Origin: Bacillota bacterium
GTDB taxonomy: Bacteria; Bacillota; Clostridia; Christensenellales; UMGS416
NCBI GenBank assembly: GCA_023435705.1
Contig: JAEYRH010000016.1
Location: 310,001-374,000 of the forward strand
DNA length: 64,000 nt
Direction: 5' to 3'
Positions 26,844-35,692 of the stretch are shown here, one piece after another (the stretch's first letter is position 1; every line of letters starts with the position of its first letter). A program made the position numbers and the translations under genes. Below the pieces are notes generated by a model, which saw only the letters and a program-made list of their open reading frames with translations, was not told the origin of the DNA and did not search any database.

Positions 26844-28331
26844 TTACTCAGCCATATTGAGCACTTCAGGCGTGCTGACTTTCCAGTTGGCCTTATAGCC
26901 TGCCTTGGCAAACATCGCATCGGCTTGTTTCTTCATGGCTTCCACCTGGTTGTTCAGCTCATTCCACTGGCTGCTGGACACCACAGGCTTGCTGCTGGAG
27001 AACAGTGTGCCGCGGTATTGCGACATCAGGCTCTGCGTATTATCGATCATGGTATCGAGCTTGGCATTGTCTTCAGGAATGATGAGCTTTTGCTCCGCCA
27101 CCGCCTTGGCAGCGTCCGCCTTTCTCCATTTCTCAATTTCAAGCAGCCAAGTCTCGCCCTTCATATATGCCCAAAGCAAGTGGGCATAACCGGAGTCGAA
27201 CTTATAAAGCTTGTCGGCAGTGACGCCATAAACATCCTTGATCATCTTCACGCGTCCGGCTTGATCCTGAAGCACGAAGTTGTAATTGAAGAGGTTCACG
27301 GTGCCGGTGTTTGGCAGTGTGCGCATTGTGATTTTATCGTCTTTCAAGTTCTTGCCAAACAGCGCCAGAGCTGCAAGCTGCTTGTAATTCATATTGGTGA
27401 AGACTTTATCATGCATGCTGGTGAGTATTTTCGGCACTGTGAAGATCGTGGCATCGCTTTGCAGCTTCTTGAACACGGTTACCAGCATCTTCTTCTGGCG
27501 GTTGACACGGTTCAGGTCACCTTGCTGGCCTGAGATATAGCCGGTGCCGGAGTTCTTACGAACCCTGCAATAATCCAACACGGCTTGGCCATTCATGTGC
27601 TGCATACCCTTCTTATATGCGCGGCCTTGAATTTTGAAGTCAATGTCCACGTTGTAATCCACACCGCCGATTGCGTCGGTGAGTTCTTTGACTGCGGGCA
27701 TTGTGACGGCGATATAGTAATTGATTGGCGGCACCTTTTTGTCCAGTAGACCTTCCACGCTTTTACACACGTTCATAAAGCCCTGGTCGTTGATCCCACC
27801 GCCGGCAGCCAAAGCAAAATTCAGCTTGTAGAAATTGTTTCCGCCGGAATTGTCCAGATTGTAGATCTTGGCATAAGTATCACGTGGGAAAGATATCATA
27901 TCCACTTTGTTTTGCTTGAAGTTGATCACCAACAGCAGCATCACATCGGAATTGTAGTTCAGCTTATTCTTCCAGGTTTCTCTCTCCTCGGCATAGTCCA
28001 CGCCGATCAGCAACACATGCAGCGTATCCTTCATCAGCGATTGGTCAGCCTGGTTTTCAATGTCTTTTTGCGGGTCTATGGTTTCAACAGGCGCTGATGT
28101 GGTTGGTTCATCAGTGCCATCTGTGGTTGCGGGGGTCTGCGTGCCGGGCTCTGCCGTTGGCTCTGGTGTCTCCGTAGGAATGGGCGCTGCCGTCTGGTTG
28201 AAAAGATCCATCTGGTTGCTGGTGATCTGGCTCCAGGTCGTTGCGGCGTATACCACGCCAGCACCCAGAAGCAACACGACCAGCATCACCACCCCGACAA
28301 TGATCCTCTTCTTTGTTAAAAACTGCTTCAT
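26844..28331 (-). CDS. LytR-CpsA-Psr (LCP) family cell-wall glycopolymer ligase
   Basis: 495-residue membrane-anchored protein: short basic N-terminus, one transmembrane segment (residues about 10-30), a Thr/Pro/Glu-rich linker to about 90, then the LCP domain. Motifs include HVLLIGVDYAEER, the arginine-bearing MISFPRDTYAKI and DYCRVRKNSGTGYISGQQGDLNRVNRQKKML (in parts). LCP enzymes attach teichoic acids or capsule chains to peptidoglycan. The C-terminal 130 residues are charged and not part of the core domain. It has its own promoter and terminator. Confidence 0.92.
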   Translation of the reverse strand: MKQFLTKKRIIVGVVMLVVLLLGAGVVYAATTWSQITSNQMDLFNQTAAPIPTETPEPTAEPGTQTPATTDGTDEPTTSAPVETIDPQKDIENQADQSLMKDTLHVLLIGVDYAEERETWKNKLNYNSDVMLLLVINFKQNKVDMISFPRDTYAKIYNLDNSGGNNFYKLNFALAAGGGINDQGFMNVCKSVEGLLDKKVPPINYYIAVTMPAVKELTDAIGGVDYNVDIDFKIQGRAYKKGMQHMNGQAVLDYCRVRKNSGTGYISGQQGDLNRVNRQKKMLVTVFKKLQSDATIFTVPKILTSMHDKVFTNMNYKQLAALALFGKNLKDDKITMRTLPNTGTVNLFNYNFVLQDQAGRVKMIKDVYGVTADKLYKFDSGYAHLLWAYMKGETWLLEIEKWRKADAAKAVAEQKLIIPEDNAKLDTMIDNTQSLMSQYRGTLFSSSKPVVSSSQWNELNNQVEAMKKQADAMFAKAGYKANWKVSTPEVLNMAE

Positions 28332-28408
28332 TTGATTCTACCACCTGTCTGCATATTCGGCCGACCATCACGCCGGTTTTCAATGACAATTGTTTGCGCC
28401 ATCCTCGC

Positions 28409-28437
28409 ATTTTACCGCAAACTCAGCAGAGGTGCAA
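28409..28437 (-). promoter_or_regulatory. Predicted sigma-A promoter for the LCP gene
   Basis: Minus strand TTGCAC, 17-base spacer, TAAAAT, about 80 bases before the start codon. Confidence 0.6.
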
Positions 28438-28507
28438 CCCAATCGACGCCATGGCCCAGTTTCCAACATATATAACGAAAAACAGTGCGCTTTGGTTCCA
28501 AAAAGAA

Positions 28508-28538
28508 AGAGCTCTCTCCCGAAATTGGGAGAGAGCTG
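28508..28538 (-). terminator. Intrinsic terminator after the ABC permease
   Basis: Minus strand AGCTCTCTCCC-AATTTC-GGGAGAGAGCT followed by CTTTCTTTTTGG, 11 bases past the permease stop. Confidence 0.9.
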
Positions 28539-28548
28539 CATGATCTGA

Positions 28549-31167
28549 TTATTCTTCGCCACGAATTCCTTCCATAATCACACCGGAGTTGATCCGCTTC
28601 AATGGGACCAAAGCTGAAACAACTGCTACCAACGCAGAGACGCCAATGGCAATCAGGATTTGCTGCCAAGGTAAAGCCCATGGAAATTCACGGACAGAAA
28701 TCATTGTATTGTAAAGCATCCACGACAACACCGTGCCTGCCACTGAACCAATAAGTGCCGCAGCGGCCCCATGCAGTATGCTTTCCATTGCGATCATCTT
28801 ACGAACGTTTCTCTCAGCCATGCCGATGGCACGCATCACAGAAAGCTCACGAGTGCGCAGGATGATGTTGGTGCTGATCGTGTTGATGATGTTCAGGCAG
28901 CCGATCAGCGAAATCACCGACACAAAGCCATACAGGAAAATGCTCAGCACCACCCAGATCTGCTTTTGGCTTTTTGCAGCTTCGTCAAAGTCGTATACAT
29001 TATAGTCCCCGTCATACCCTTCCAGGTAAGCCTTGACCTGGCTGCGGTCCGCATTCTCCTGCATCATGACAACAAGCTTGCTGGGGAACGGGGTTGCAGG
29101 AGCAAGCTCCTGATAGAGCTTTTCCGCTCCGATGGCCATAATACCGCCATTGGTCCTAACGTCTCCGGACAGTCCTTCCTCGACTACGGCCAGCACCTTA
29201 ACCTTCCGCGTGACCATCTCCACATGCTCCGACTCATCACCCTTCTTGTTTGGAAGGGGGAAGGAAATGTCAATGGCATCCCCAACGATGAGCTTGGTTA
29301 AGTCTGCCAGAACCAGCCTGTTATTTTGATTATCGTAAAACGCTACGCCGTTGATCAGAATAATGCCCTGGCCGCTGAGGAATGCTTCCCGATCGATTTG
29401 CCTGATTCCGAGGCTTTCCAGCATAATGTCAAGCGATTCGTCTCCATAACAGATTAGGCCCCCATTGGCCAGCTTCGCAACATCATTGCCCAGTTCCATG
29501 CCATACCCATCCGTGAGGAGTTCAACGGCTCTGTCGTTCAGTTTGTTTCGCGGCAAAACCGCTTCGCCACCCCAGGCTGCGGAGTTCCTCAACACATAAT
29601 CCACACCTCGCATGCCGCGCAGCGTAGCGATTTCTTGATCGGTCCACTCCAGTCCCTGCTTGTAGTCTCTGGTCGATACTGTATAACTGGGCACATCCGC
29701 GTCATTCACAACATCGGATTGGAAGGAGAACTGCACCAGGGAGCTGAATACGATGAACAGCACAATGCTGATTACCATGGAGAACACCGTGATATAGAAA
29801 CGCTTACGGTTTCGGCCAAGGTTTTTCCACGCCATCCAGCCTTCGGCTCCCAAGAGCTTCAGCACGATGCGATGTCGGTCAGTTTTGCGGAATTTCTCTT
29901 TCTTGAACGCGCCGGTGCCGCGCACCGCTTCCATCGGTGAAATTCTACCGGCCTTGCGGGCAGGCAGCAACGCGGAAAGATAGATCGTGAAAGCGCCGAT
30001 CAACACACTTGCCAGCACCAAATACGGCGACATAACCAACTGCAGACCACCCATAATCATGTCTGGCGCCACAGCAGAAATCACGGCAAACACAATGGCC
30101 ATCGCGATGGTGCCGCACACAATGCCGATCGGAATGCCGATTGCGCCAAGAATCAGAGCCTCGCGAAACACGATGTTTCGGATCTGCCTGGGGGTGGCCC
30201 CCACACATCGCAGCAAACCAAACTGCGACACACGCTCAATCACAGAGATGTTGAACGCGTTGTAGATCACTGCGATTGTCGCAATGATGACCAGCAGAAT
30301 GATGACGCCGAACACTGCCAGCATGCTATCATTCAGCATCTCATTCAGACTCTGGGCATAAAGCCGGAGGATCCGCTCGTTGAAGGTCACTTCTGCCTGG
30401 CCCTCTGCAATATCGATCCCGGCTGCAGACACCATACGCTTGGTTTGGCCGTGAATGTCTCCGATCGACTTCATCTTCAGATAAACCGTATAGCTGCCGA
30501 CCTTAGGCAATAAGGCCGGATCCATAAAGGCGACTGCCCTGCCGAAGTTCCGGTTGTCGATATAGTTGGGGTTCAACAGCCCGACCAGCGTGTATTGTCT
30601 GGTTTCGCGCTTGGCGAATAGCTCTGAAGGGTCGCTGTACTCATCGGTCAGAAGCGGTGTGCCGTCTGGCAAGGACCGGGTGCCAAGATCCAGCGTGATC
30701 TTGCTGCCCAGCTTCACATCGCCGTTGAAGTATTTGACAGTCCAGTAGTCAAGGGCAATTTCGCCTTCTGCGGCCGGCATCCGGCCATCTTCGAGTTCAT
30801 ATGGCAGCAGCGCCAGCGCTTCTCCATCCATCTGGCGGACAGACAGATATTTATAGGGCGGATCGGTATCACTCTTGCCATTGGAGGAATAAGCAGCAAA
30901 GCCCAGATCTTCCGCAACGCCGGCTGCCTCCAGGCCGATGTTTTGGCGCAGCACGGCTACCTTGTCTCCGGGCACTTTCTTCACAGCAGCGTGGTAGCTG
31001 CCGTTTTCCCGGATCGTCATACGCATGTTGGCGTCAAACATGCTGAAGAAGATGGCGCCGACACCGGTGATCAGCGCAACGGAGAGGATGATACCAATCA
31101 CCGTGAGCACCGAACGCTTCTTCTGGACGCGCAGATATTTGCTGGTGATATTGATATAGCTCTTCAT
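28549..31167 (-). CDS. FtsX-like ABC transporter permease
   Basis: 872-residue permease made of two similar halves. Each starts with a basic helix and one membrane segment (RVQKKRSVLTVIGIILSVALI; NLGRNRKRFYITVFSMVISI), has a large extracytoplasmic MacB-like region, and ends in a three-helix FtsX domain (VFGVIILLVIIATIAVIYNAFNISVIERVSQFGLLRCVGA in parts; ILRTRELSVMRAIGMAERNVRKMI in parts). Such permeases export or sense lipids and cell-wall-active peptides. The start ATG shares one base with the ATPase stop (TGATG). The substrate is unknown; the BceR-like operator upstream suggests envelope stress. Confidence 0.92.
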   Translation of the reverse strand: MKSYINITSKYLRVQKKRSVLTVIGIILSVALITGVGAIFFSMFDANMRMTIRENGSYHAAVKKVPGDKVAVLRQNIGLEAAGVAEDLGFAAYSSNGKSDTDPPYKYLSVRQMDGEALALLPYELEDGRMPAAEGEIALDYWTVKYFNGDVKLGSKITLDLGTRSLPDGTPLLTDEYSDPSELFAKRETRQYTLVGLLNPNYIDNRNFGRAVAFMDPALLPKVGSYTVYLKMKSIGDIHGQTKRMVSAAGIDIAEGQAEVTFNERILRLYAQSLNEMLNDSMLAVFGVIILLVIIATIAVIYNAFNISVIERVSQFGLLRCVGATPRQIRNIVFREALILGAIGIPIGIVCGTIAMAIVFAVISAVAPDMIMGGLQLVMSPYLVLASVLIGAFTIYLSALLPARKAGRISPMEAVRGTGAFKKEKFRKTDRHRIVLKLLGAEGWMAWKNLGRNRKRFYITVFSMVISIVLFIVFSSLVQFSFQSDVVNDADVPSYTVSTRDYKQGLEWTDQEIATLRGMRGVDYVLRNSAAWGGEAVLPRNKLNDRAVELLTDGYGMELGNDVAKLANGGLICYGDESLDIMLESLGIRQIDREAFLSGQGIILINGVAFYDNQNNRLVLADLTKLIVGDAIDISFPLPNKKGDESEHVEMVTRKVKVLAVVEEGLSGDVRTNGGIMAIGAEKLYQELAPATPFPSKLVVMMQENADRSQVKAYLEGYDGDYNVYDFDEAAKSQKQIWVVLSIFLYGFVSVISLIGCLNIINTISTNIILRTRELSVMRAIGMAERNVRKMIAMESILHGAAAALIGSVAGTVLSWMLYNTMISVREFPWALPWQQILIAIGVSALVAVVSALVPLKRINSGVIMEGIRGEE

Positions 31168-31847
31168 CAGACCACTTCCTTCTGCGCGGTGATCATTCCA
31201 TCCTCGATGTTGATGATGCGGTCTGCCTGGCTGGCGATGTTGACGTCATGGGTGATGATGATCAGGGTCTGGTGATATTTCTTTACGGAAGCACGCAACA
31301 GCTCGATAATCTCGCGTCCGTTGCGGCTGTCCAGGTTGCCGGTGGGTTCATCCGCCAGGATGATGGATGGCTTATATGCCAGCGCACGGCCAATGCTGAC
31401 GCGCTGCTGCTGGCCGCCGGAAAGCTCGCTGGGCAAATGCCGGCGGCGGTCTTCCAGGCCAAGTAACTGCATCAACTCATCCATGTACTCATGGCTGGCG
31501 TTCTTGTTGTCCAGCAGCAAAGGAAGCATGATGTTCTCCTCTGCGGTGAGCACAGGGATCAGGTTGTAACTCTGAAAGATGAAGCCTGCGTTGCGCCGGC
31601 GGAAAATCGCCAGTCTCTTTTCATTCAGGGAATAAATATCTTCGCCATTCACAAACACCTTGCCGGATGTGGGCCGGTCCACACCCCCGAGCATGTGCAG
31701 CAAGGTGCTCTTGCCGCTGCCGCTGGGGCCGATCACGGCCACGATCTCTCCCTGGTTGATCGTGAGGTTCACGCCTTTTAGCGCGTCAATTTTAGCCTCG
31801 CCTTTACCGTAGCTCTTGGTCAGGTTTTCTGTTCTGATAACTTCCAT
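31167..31847 (-). CDS. ABC transporter ATP-binding protein (MacB/LolD type)
   Basis: 226-residue ATPase of the FtsX-type exporter. Walker A GPSGSGKST, Q-loop FIFQSYNLIPVLTAEEN, signature LSGGQQQRVSIGRAL, Walker B ILADEPTGNLDS and the H-loop histidine IITHDV are all intact. The LxADEPTGNLD and YNLIP features are typical of the MacB/LolD/BceA group. TAGGAGGAAGAATAG precedes the ATG. First gene of a two-gene operon behind an inverted repeat of the BceR type. Confidence 0.95.
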   Translation of the reverse strand: MEVIRTENLTKSYGKGEAKIDALKGVNLTINQGEIVAVIGPSGSGKSTLLHMLGGVDRPTSGKVFVNGEDIYSLNEKRLAIFRRRNAGFIFQSYNLIPVLTAEENIMLPLLLDNKNASHEYMDELMQLLGLEDRRRHLPSELSGGQQQRVSIGRALAYKPSIILADEPTGNLDSRNGREIIELLRASVKKYHQTLIIITHDVNIASQADRIINIEDGMITAQKEVV

Positions 31848-31888
31848 CTATTCTTCCTCCTATAAAATGATTGCGGTTTACAGCAGAA

Positions 31889-31894
31889 AGTATA
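31889..31894 (-). promoter_or_regulatory. Probable -10 box of the ABC exporter operon
   Basis: TATACT on the minus strand, about 45 bases before the ATPase start. No good -35 is seen 17 bases upstream, as expected for a promoter needing an activator. Confidence 0.45.
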
Positions 31895-31928
31895 GCAAGG
31901 CAAGGTGAATGGAAGGTGTTTGGGAAGA

Positions 31929-31942
31929 TTACAGATTTGTAA
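31929..31942. promoter_or_regulatory. BceR/PsdR-like operator
   Basis: TTACA-AATC-TGTAA, a perfect 5+4+5 inverted repeat on the minus strand and an exact fit to TnACA-N4-TGTAA, the site known for BceR-type response regulators. It is centred about 47 bases upstream of the -10 box, a usual activator position. Confidence 0.65.
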
Positions 31943-31975
31943 GAATCGACGTGATTGGTTCATGAGAGAGGAAGT

Positions 31976-32317
31976 TCAATCAGGCATTGAATAGGCAAAC
32001 CCCAGCCATACGCCGAAATTATCCTGCACAACATAATAATGGTTCCGGGTGAGATCAGCCTCTTCGTAATATGGATAACTGCGCATCGGGCAGAACCGGT
32101 ATTGATAGTTGCCATGGAATATCTGAGGTCTGTCCAGAAACTTCAGCTCCGACTCCGTGACAGTTTCCACGACAATCATTGTCTTTTGGGGCAATCCTTG
32201 ATAAATGTCATCGCTTTGCTGCTGGATCGGGCTTTCTGCGCGCAGTGCATCCATATCCCGCAGCATTGCGGCGCATATGGGCGGCATTCCAGGGACTATG
32301 GCCCGGCTGTTTTCCAT
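31976..32317 (-). CDS. Hypothetical protein
   Basis: Not recognised. 113 residues, soluble, no signal peptide. The second half is rich in aromatic residues (FHGNYQYRFCPMRSYPYYEE, HYYVVQDNFGVWLGFAYSMPD). GGAGG 7 bases before the ATG at 32317 supports the start; an upstream in-frame ATG at 32362 lacks a ribosome site. It lies between the exporter operon (same strand, downstream) and an HD-domain gene, and shows no close operon link to either. Confidence 0.65.
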   Translation of the reverse strand: MENSRAIVPGMPPICAAMLRDMDALRAESPIQQQSDDIYQGLPQKTMIVVETVTESELKFLDRPQIFHGNYQYRFCPMRSYPYYEEADLTRNHYYVVQDNFGVWLGFAYSMPD

Positions 32318-32388
32318 GACAAAACCTCCGGCTAATGATAATGCATCATATGCCGGAGGCAATGACCACGTTTCTGCAAATGCAGAGA

Positions 32389-32412
32389 GTGGCCGGTACA
32401 GAGCCCGGCCAC
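32389..32412. repeat. Inverted repeat in gap between HD-domain and hypothetical genes
   Basis: GTGGCCGG / CCGGCCAC perfect 8-base-pair stem with an 8-base loop, next to a second small palindrome (CTGCA-AA-TGCAG, 32373-32385). It could end the HD-gene transcript, but no T run follows on either strand. Confidence 0.4.
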
Positions 32413-32457
32413 TACATAGACATCAAACCCAATCAATACCTTCCAATCACAGTAACC

Positions 32458-33036
32458 CTATAGGGTGCCCTTCAAACCAAGCGCCTCCGCCTCGGCACGC
32501 ATGCCCAGGAGCGTCTGCTCGATAATGATATCCAGCGGCAAATCCAGCATCGCCGCTCCATCCTCGATCACTTTGCGGGAGCAACCTGCGGCAAAGCTGG
32601 GCTGCTTGTATTTCTTCTTCACCGAGCTTAACTCCAGATCCAGAATGCTCTTGGAAGGCCGCACCGCCACGGCCGCCGCGATGATGCCGGTGAGCTCATC
32701 GATGGTGTAGAGCACCTTTTCCATCGTGTGCTCCGGCTTTACATCGCAGACCAAACCCCAGCCATGGCTCACCACGGCGCGCACAACGCCTTCATCAATG
32801 CCGCGCCCGGTTAAAATCTCCCTCGCTTTGACACAGTGTTCTTCGGGAAACTGCTCAAAGTCAATGTCGTGCAAAAGGCCGACCACGGCCCACTTTTCTT
32901 CCTCACCTTGCCCAAGATAGGCAGCAAAGTGGCGCATCACCGCCTCTACTGCCAGGGCGTGGCGGATATGCCACTCTTCTTTGTTGTATTCTTTGAGAAT
33001 CGTCAGGGCTTCATCTCTGGTTGGAATCACAGGCAT
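32458..33036 (-). CDS. HD-domain phosphohydrolase-like protein
   Basis: 192-residue protein with an HD fold: histidines in WHIRHALAVEAVMRHFA, the HD pair in LLHDIDFEQFPEEH and SHGW further on, giving a metal site. This subgroup is widespread and annotated only as HD domain-containing. The ATG at 33036 directly follows AAGGAG and is preferred to one at 33054. It sits between the histidine kinase and a hypothetical gene; a link to the two-component system is not evident. Confidence 0.82.
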   Translation of the reverse strand: MPVIPTRDEALTILKEYNKEEWHIRHALAVEAVMRHFAAYLGQGEEEKWAVVGLLHDIDFEQFPEEHCVKAREILTGRGIDEGVVRAVVSHGWGLVCDVKPEHTMEKVLYTIDELTGIIAAAVAVRPSKSILDLELSSVKKKYKQPSFAAGCSRKVIEDGAAMLDLPLDIIIEQTLLGMRAEAEALGLKGTL

Positions 33037-33121
33037 CGGTCTCCTTACTGACATTATGTGTAACTATAATCATCATACCAGACATAAATCAAGTCAAAAC
33101 ACTACAGAGCTTTCCGCTTTT

Positions 33122-34375
33122 TTATGACAATGTCTTTAGAAACATCATCTGAAACAGGCTTCCGTCCCCTCTTCGGCTCTTCACCGTGAGGCTGCCGCCC
33201 TGCCCCTCCACAATAGCCTTCGCCATTGCCAGGCCAATGCCGACGCTGTTGGGCTTGACTGTGCTGGTGCTGCGATAAAACCGCTCGAAAACATGGGGGA
33301 TGTCTTGCGTGTCAATCCCCTCTCCGTGGTCGCGGACCGACAGCGACGCGGTGAGAGCAGTCTGATCCAGCTCTATTGTGACTGAACTGCCGGCGTTGCT
33401 GTGCTCAATGGCGTTTTTCAGGATGTTGATCACTGCCTCGGCAAGCCACGGGCCGTCTCCGATCATTGAGGCATCCGGGTGAAGCTCGCGCACCGCCACG
33501 GCAACACCGGCATCCGCAGCCATCGCGAAGAGTGCGGAGATTGCCTCATCCACCACACCGCGCAGCGCCACAGGTTCTTTTCTGAACTGTATGCTGCCGG
33601 CTTCCAGACGGGCCATTTTCAGCAGACTTTGGATCAGCCACTCCAGTCGCTGCAGCTGCAGCCGCCCCAGGGCCAGAAACTCCCGGCGTTGCGCGGGGTC
33701 CATCATCTCATTTTCCGTCATCAGGTCATTATAGACCACAAGGGTGGAAAGCGGCGTCTTCAGCTGATGGGAGATGTCTGATATGGTGTTCTTCAGAAAG
33801 ACTTTTTCCGCCATGAGCTGCTCCAGGTTGAGCTTCAGTCGGTTGGCCATCTGGTTGAACCGGTGCCCCAGGATGTCAAAATCCCCCTCCTCGCCGGCGG
33901 GCAGCACAACGGAAAAATCACCTTCCACAGCCTTTTCGGCGGCGTCGGCGATCCGGCGGGCCTTGCGATAGATCTTCGAGTAGCTGCCTGCCGCCATCGC
34001 CAGTGAAGCGGCCACCACCAGCAGCGGCACTGTGACCGCGGCCAAATAGAGCCAGGGCAGCTTGCCCATCAGGATTGGGTCGCTGCTTGCAGGCGCGTCG
34101 GTGCCGTATCCATAGCTGGAGAGAACCTGCCTGCCCAATGCCACATCCCCGGTGTCAGCGGGCACGACCACTGCCCCGACCACATCGGGAAGCACCTCCG
34201 GGCGGGCGGCAGCAACCTTTCCGACGAGGGCGGATGCCTGGTCAACCACCGCGACCTGTAATGCTTTCGTGAGCATGGCAGCCAACACAGCCATCAACGC
34301 GGCCAGAAAGAGAAACAACAAAGCCAGCCGCTTCGCATGGGCTCTGAACTCCGGGTTGCGCCATAGCCTGGCCAT
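33122..34375 (-). CDS. Sensor histidine kinase
   Basis: 417 residues: transmembrane helix 1 at about 16-38, an extracytoplasmic region of about 65 residues, transmembrane helix 2 at about 107-130, a HAMP-like linker, then the kinase. The phosphoryl-accepting histidine is His203 in SDISHQLKTPLSTL. The ATPase domain shows the N box ILKNAIEHS, G1 DHGEGID and G2 GIGLAMAK. AGGAGG precedes the ATG, which lies one base after the response regulator stop. The sensor loop is longer than in BceS-type intramembrane sensors. The partner is clearly the adjacent regulator. Confidence 0.94.
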   Translation of the reverse strand: MARLWRNPEFRAHAKRLALLFLFLAALMAVLAAMLTKALQVAVVDQASALVGKVAAARPEVLPDVVGAVVVPADTGDVALGRQVLSSYGYGTDAPASSDPILMGKLPWLYLAAVTVPLLVVAASLAMAAGSYSKIYRKARRIADAAEKAVEGDFSVVLPAGEEGDFDILGHRFNQMANRLKLNLEQLMAEKVFLKNTISDISHQLKTPLSTLVVYNDLMTENEMMDPAQRREFLALGRLQLQRLEWLIQSLLKMARLEAGSIQFRKEPVALRGVVDEAISALFAMAADAGVAVAVRELHPDASMIGDGPWLAEAVINILKNAIEHSNAGSSVTIELDQTALTASLSVRDHGEGIDTQDIPHVFERFYRSTSTVKPNSVGIGLAMAKAIVEGQGGSLTVKSRRGDGSLFQMMFLKTLS

Positions 34376-34376
34376 G

Positions 34377-35066
34377 TCACACCCTCCTGACATCGGCGTC
34401 CCATTTATACCCCACGCCGCGCACCGTCACAATGGGCGGCGGTTCACCCTGCCCCGCCTCCAGCTTTTCCCTCAGGCGGCGGATGTAGACAGACAGGGCG
34501 TTGTCATCCACAAACTCACCGTCAATATCCCAGATTGTCTCCAACAGATGGCTGCGGCCGAGCACCTGACGGGGATTTCCCATCAACGCCAGAAGCAGGC
34601 GGTACTCCAGGCTTGTCAGGGCCAGATCCTGGCCATCCTTCTGCACCCGGCTTTCCAGTGTGTTGACCGCAAGGCCGGCGCTCATCAGCCTGCCGCCGTC
34701 CTCACCGGCCTGGCCGGTTCGGCGCAGCACGGCCTTGATTCGTGAAACCAGCTCCCGGATGCGAAAGGGCTTGGTGATATAGTCGTCACCGCCCAAGTCC
34801 AGACCCATCACAATGTTGACTTCCTCATCGCAGGCCGTGAGAAAGATCACCGGCATGGCGCTTTGCCTGCGAATGAGGCGGCAGATGTCATACCCGGTGC
34901 CGTCAGGCAGCATCACATCGAGCAGCGCAAGGTCATAGCTCTGACCCAGCAGCTCTTTTGCTTTGGACACGTTGTTGGCGATGGAAACGGAATAGCCCTC
35001 GTTTTTCAGTGCATATTCCACGCCGAGGGCCAGATTGGCGTCGTCTTCCACAAGCAGGATGTTCAT
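34377..35066 (-). CDS. OmpR/PhoB family response regulator
   Basis: 229-residue DNA-binding regulator. Receiver: acidic pocket VEDD at 7-10, phospho-acceptor Asp50 in LALLDVMLPDG, conserved Thr and Lys (FLTA; DDYITKPF). The C-terminal winged helix ends SVYIRRLREKLE...TVRGVGYKW. It is cotranscribed with the kinase downstream. The FtsX-type exporter 2.5 kb away carries an operator of the sort bound by regulators of this class, so it is a plausible target. Confidence 0.95.
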   Translation of the reverse strand: MNILLVEDDANLALGVEYALKNEGYSVSIANNVSKAKELLGQSYDLALLDVMLPDGTGYDICRLIRRQSAMPVIFLTACDEEVNIVMGLDLGGDDYITKPFRIRELVSRIKAVLRRTGQAGEDGGRLMSAGLAVNTLESRVQKDGQDLALTSLEYRLLLALMGNPRQVLGRSHLLETIWDIDGEFVDDNALSVYIRRLREKLEAGQGEPPPIVTVRGVGYKWDADVRRV

Positions 35067-35149
35067 GGGATCTCCGGTTCGTAGTGATAACGGTATTATA
35101 AGATGAATCCGGGAGAAGATGCTAGTCTCGCGGTGTGTATTGCAACCAG

Positions 35150-35683
35150 TTATAAATCCACGCCCAACCTTGCCTTCACGCCGCGGTCGTAGGGATGCTT
35201 CACCTTTCTGATCTCGGAGATGTAGTCAGCCAGCTCCGGCAGGCCGTCCAGCATGCCATGGCCAGTCACCGCAACCTCCAGTTCACTTGGTTTATCTTTT
35301 AAAAAGCAGATAAACTCATCCCGATCTACCATCCCCAACTGCACCGCGTCCATAATTTCATCCATCACCAGCAGGCTGTATTTCCCTGCTAAGATTTTCG
35401 CCACAGCCTGGCGGAAATAGGCTGTCTGTTCCTCCGCTGTCTGCCGCCTTTCCTCGTCTGTCATCAGAAAGACAAACTTGGGGCATGGCTTGGGCAGGAG
35501 TATCTCCACGCCGTCGGAAAGCTGGCGGAGGGCATTCAGCTCACTGCTGCACCCATTTTTCAAAAACTGGGTGTAAAGCACCTTTCCGCCGCTGCCGCAG
35601 GCCCGCAAAGCAAGGCCGATGGCGGCGCTGGTTTTGCCCTGCCCGTCCCCGTAATATACATGCACCAGACCGAGCTTTTCCAT
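35150..35683 (-). CDS. cobO: Cob(I)yrinic acid a,c-diamide adenosyltransferase
   Basis: Transfers the 5'-deoxyadenosyl group from ATP to cob(I)alamin precursors (CobA/BtuR/CobO type). The unusual P-loop GDGQGKTSAAIGLALRACG is near residue 13; LLVMDEIMDA and VTGHG are family features. 177 aa. Last of the cobalamin operon, 9 bases after the HAD gene. It would adenosylate imported corrinoids before loop attachment by CobU/CobS. Confidence 0.95.
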   Translation of the reverse strand: MEKLGLVHVYYGDGQGKTSAAIGLALRACGSGGKVLYTQFLKNGCSSELNALRQLSDGVEILLPKPCPKFVFLMTDEERRQTAEEQTAYFRQAVAKILAGKYSLLVMDEIMDAVQLGMVDRDEFICFLKDKPSELEVAVTGHGMLDGLPELADYISEIRKVKHPYDRGVKARLGVDL

Positions 35684-35692
35684 GGGGTCCTC

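Noticed and set aside
35095..35123. Promoter of the two-component operon
   Set aside because: TATAAT is present at 35095-35100 but there is no acceptable -35 and no BceR-like repeat, so I did not list it.
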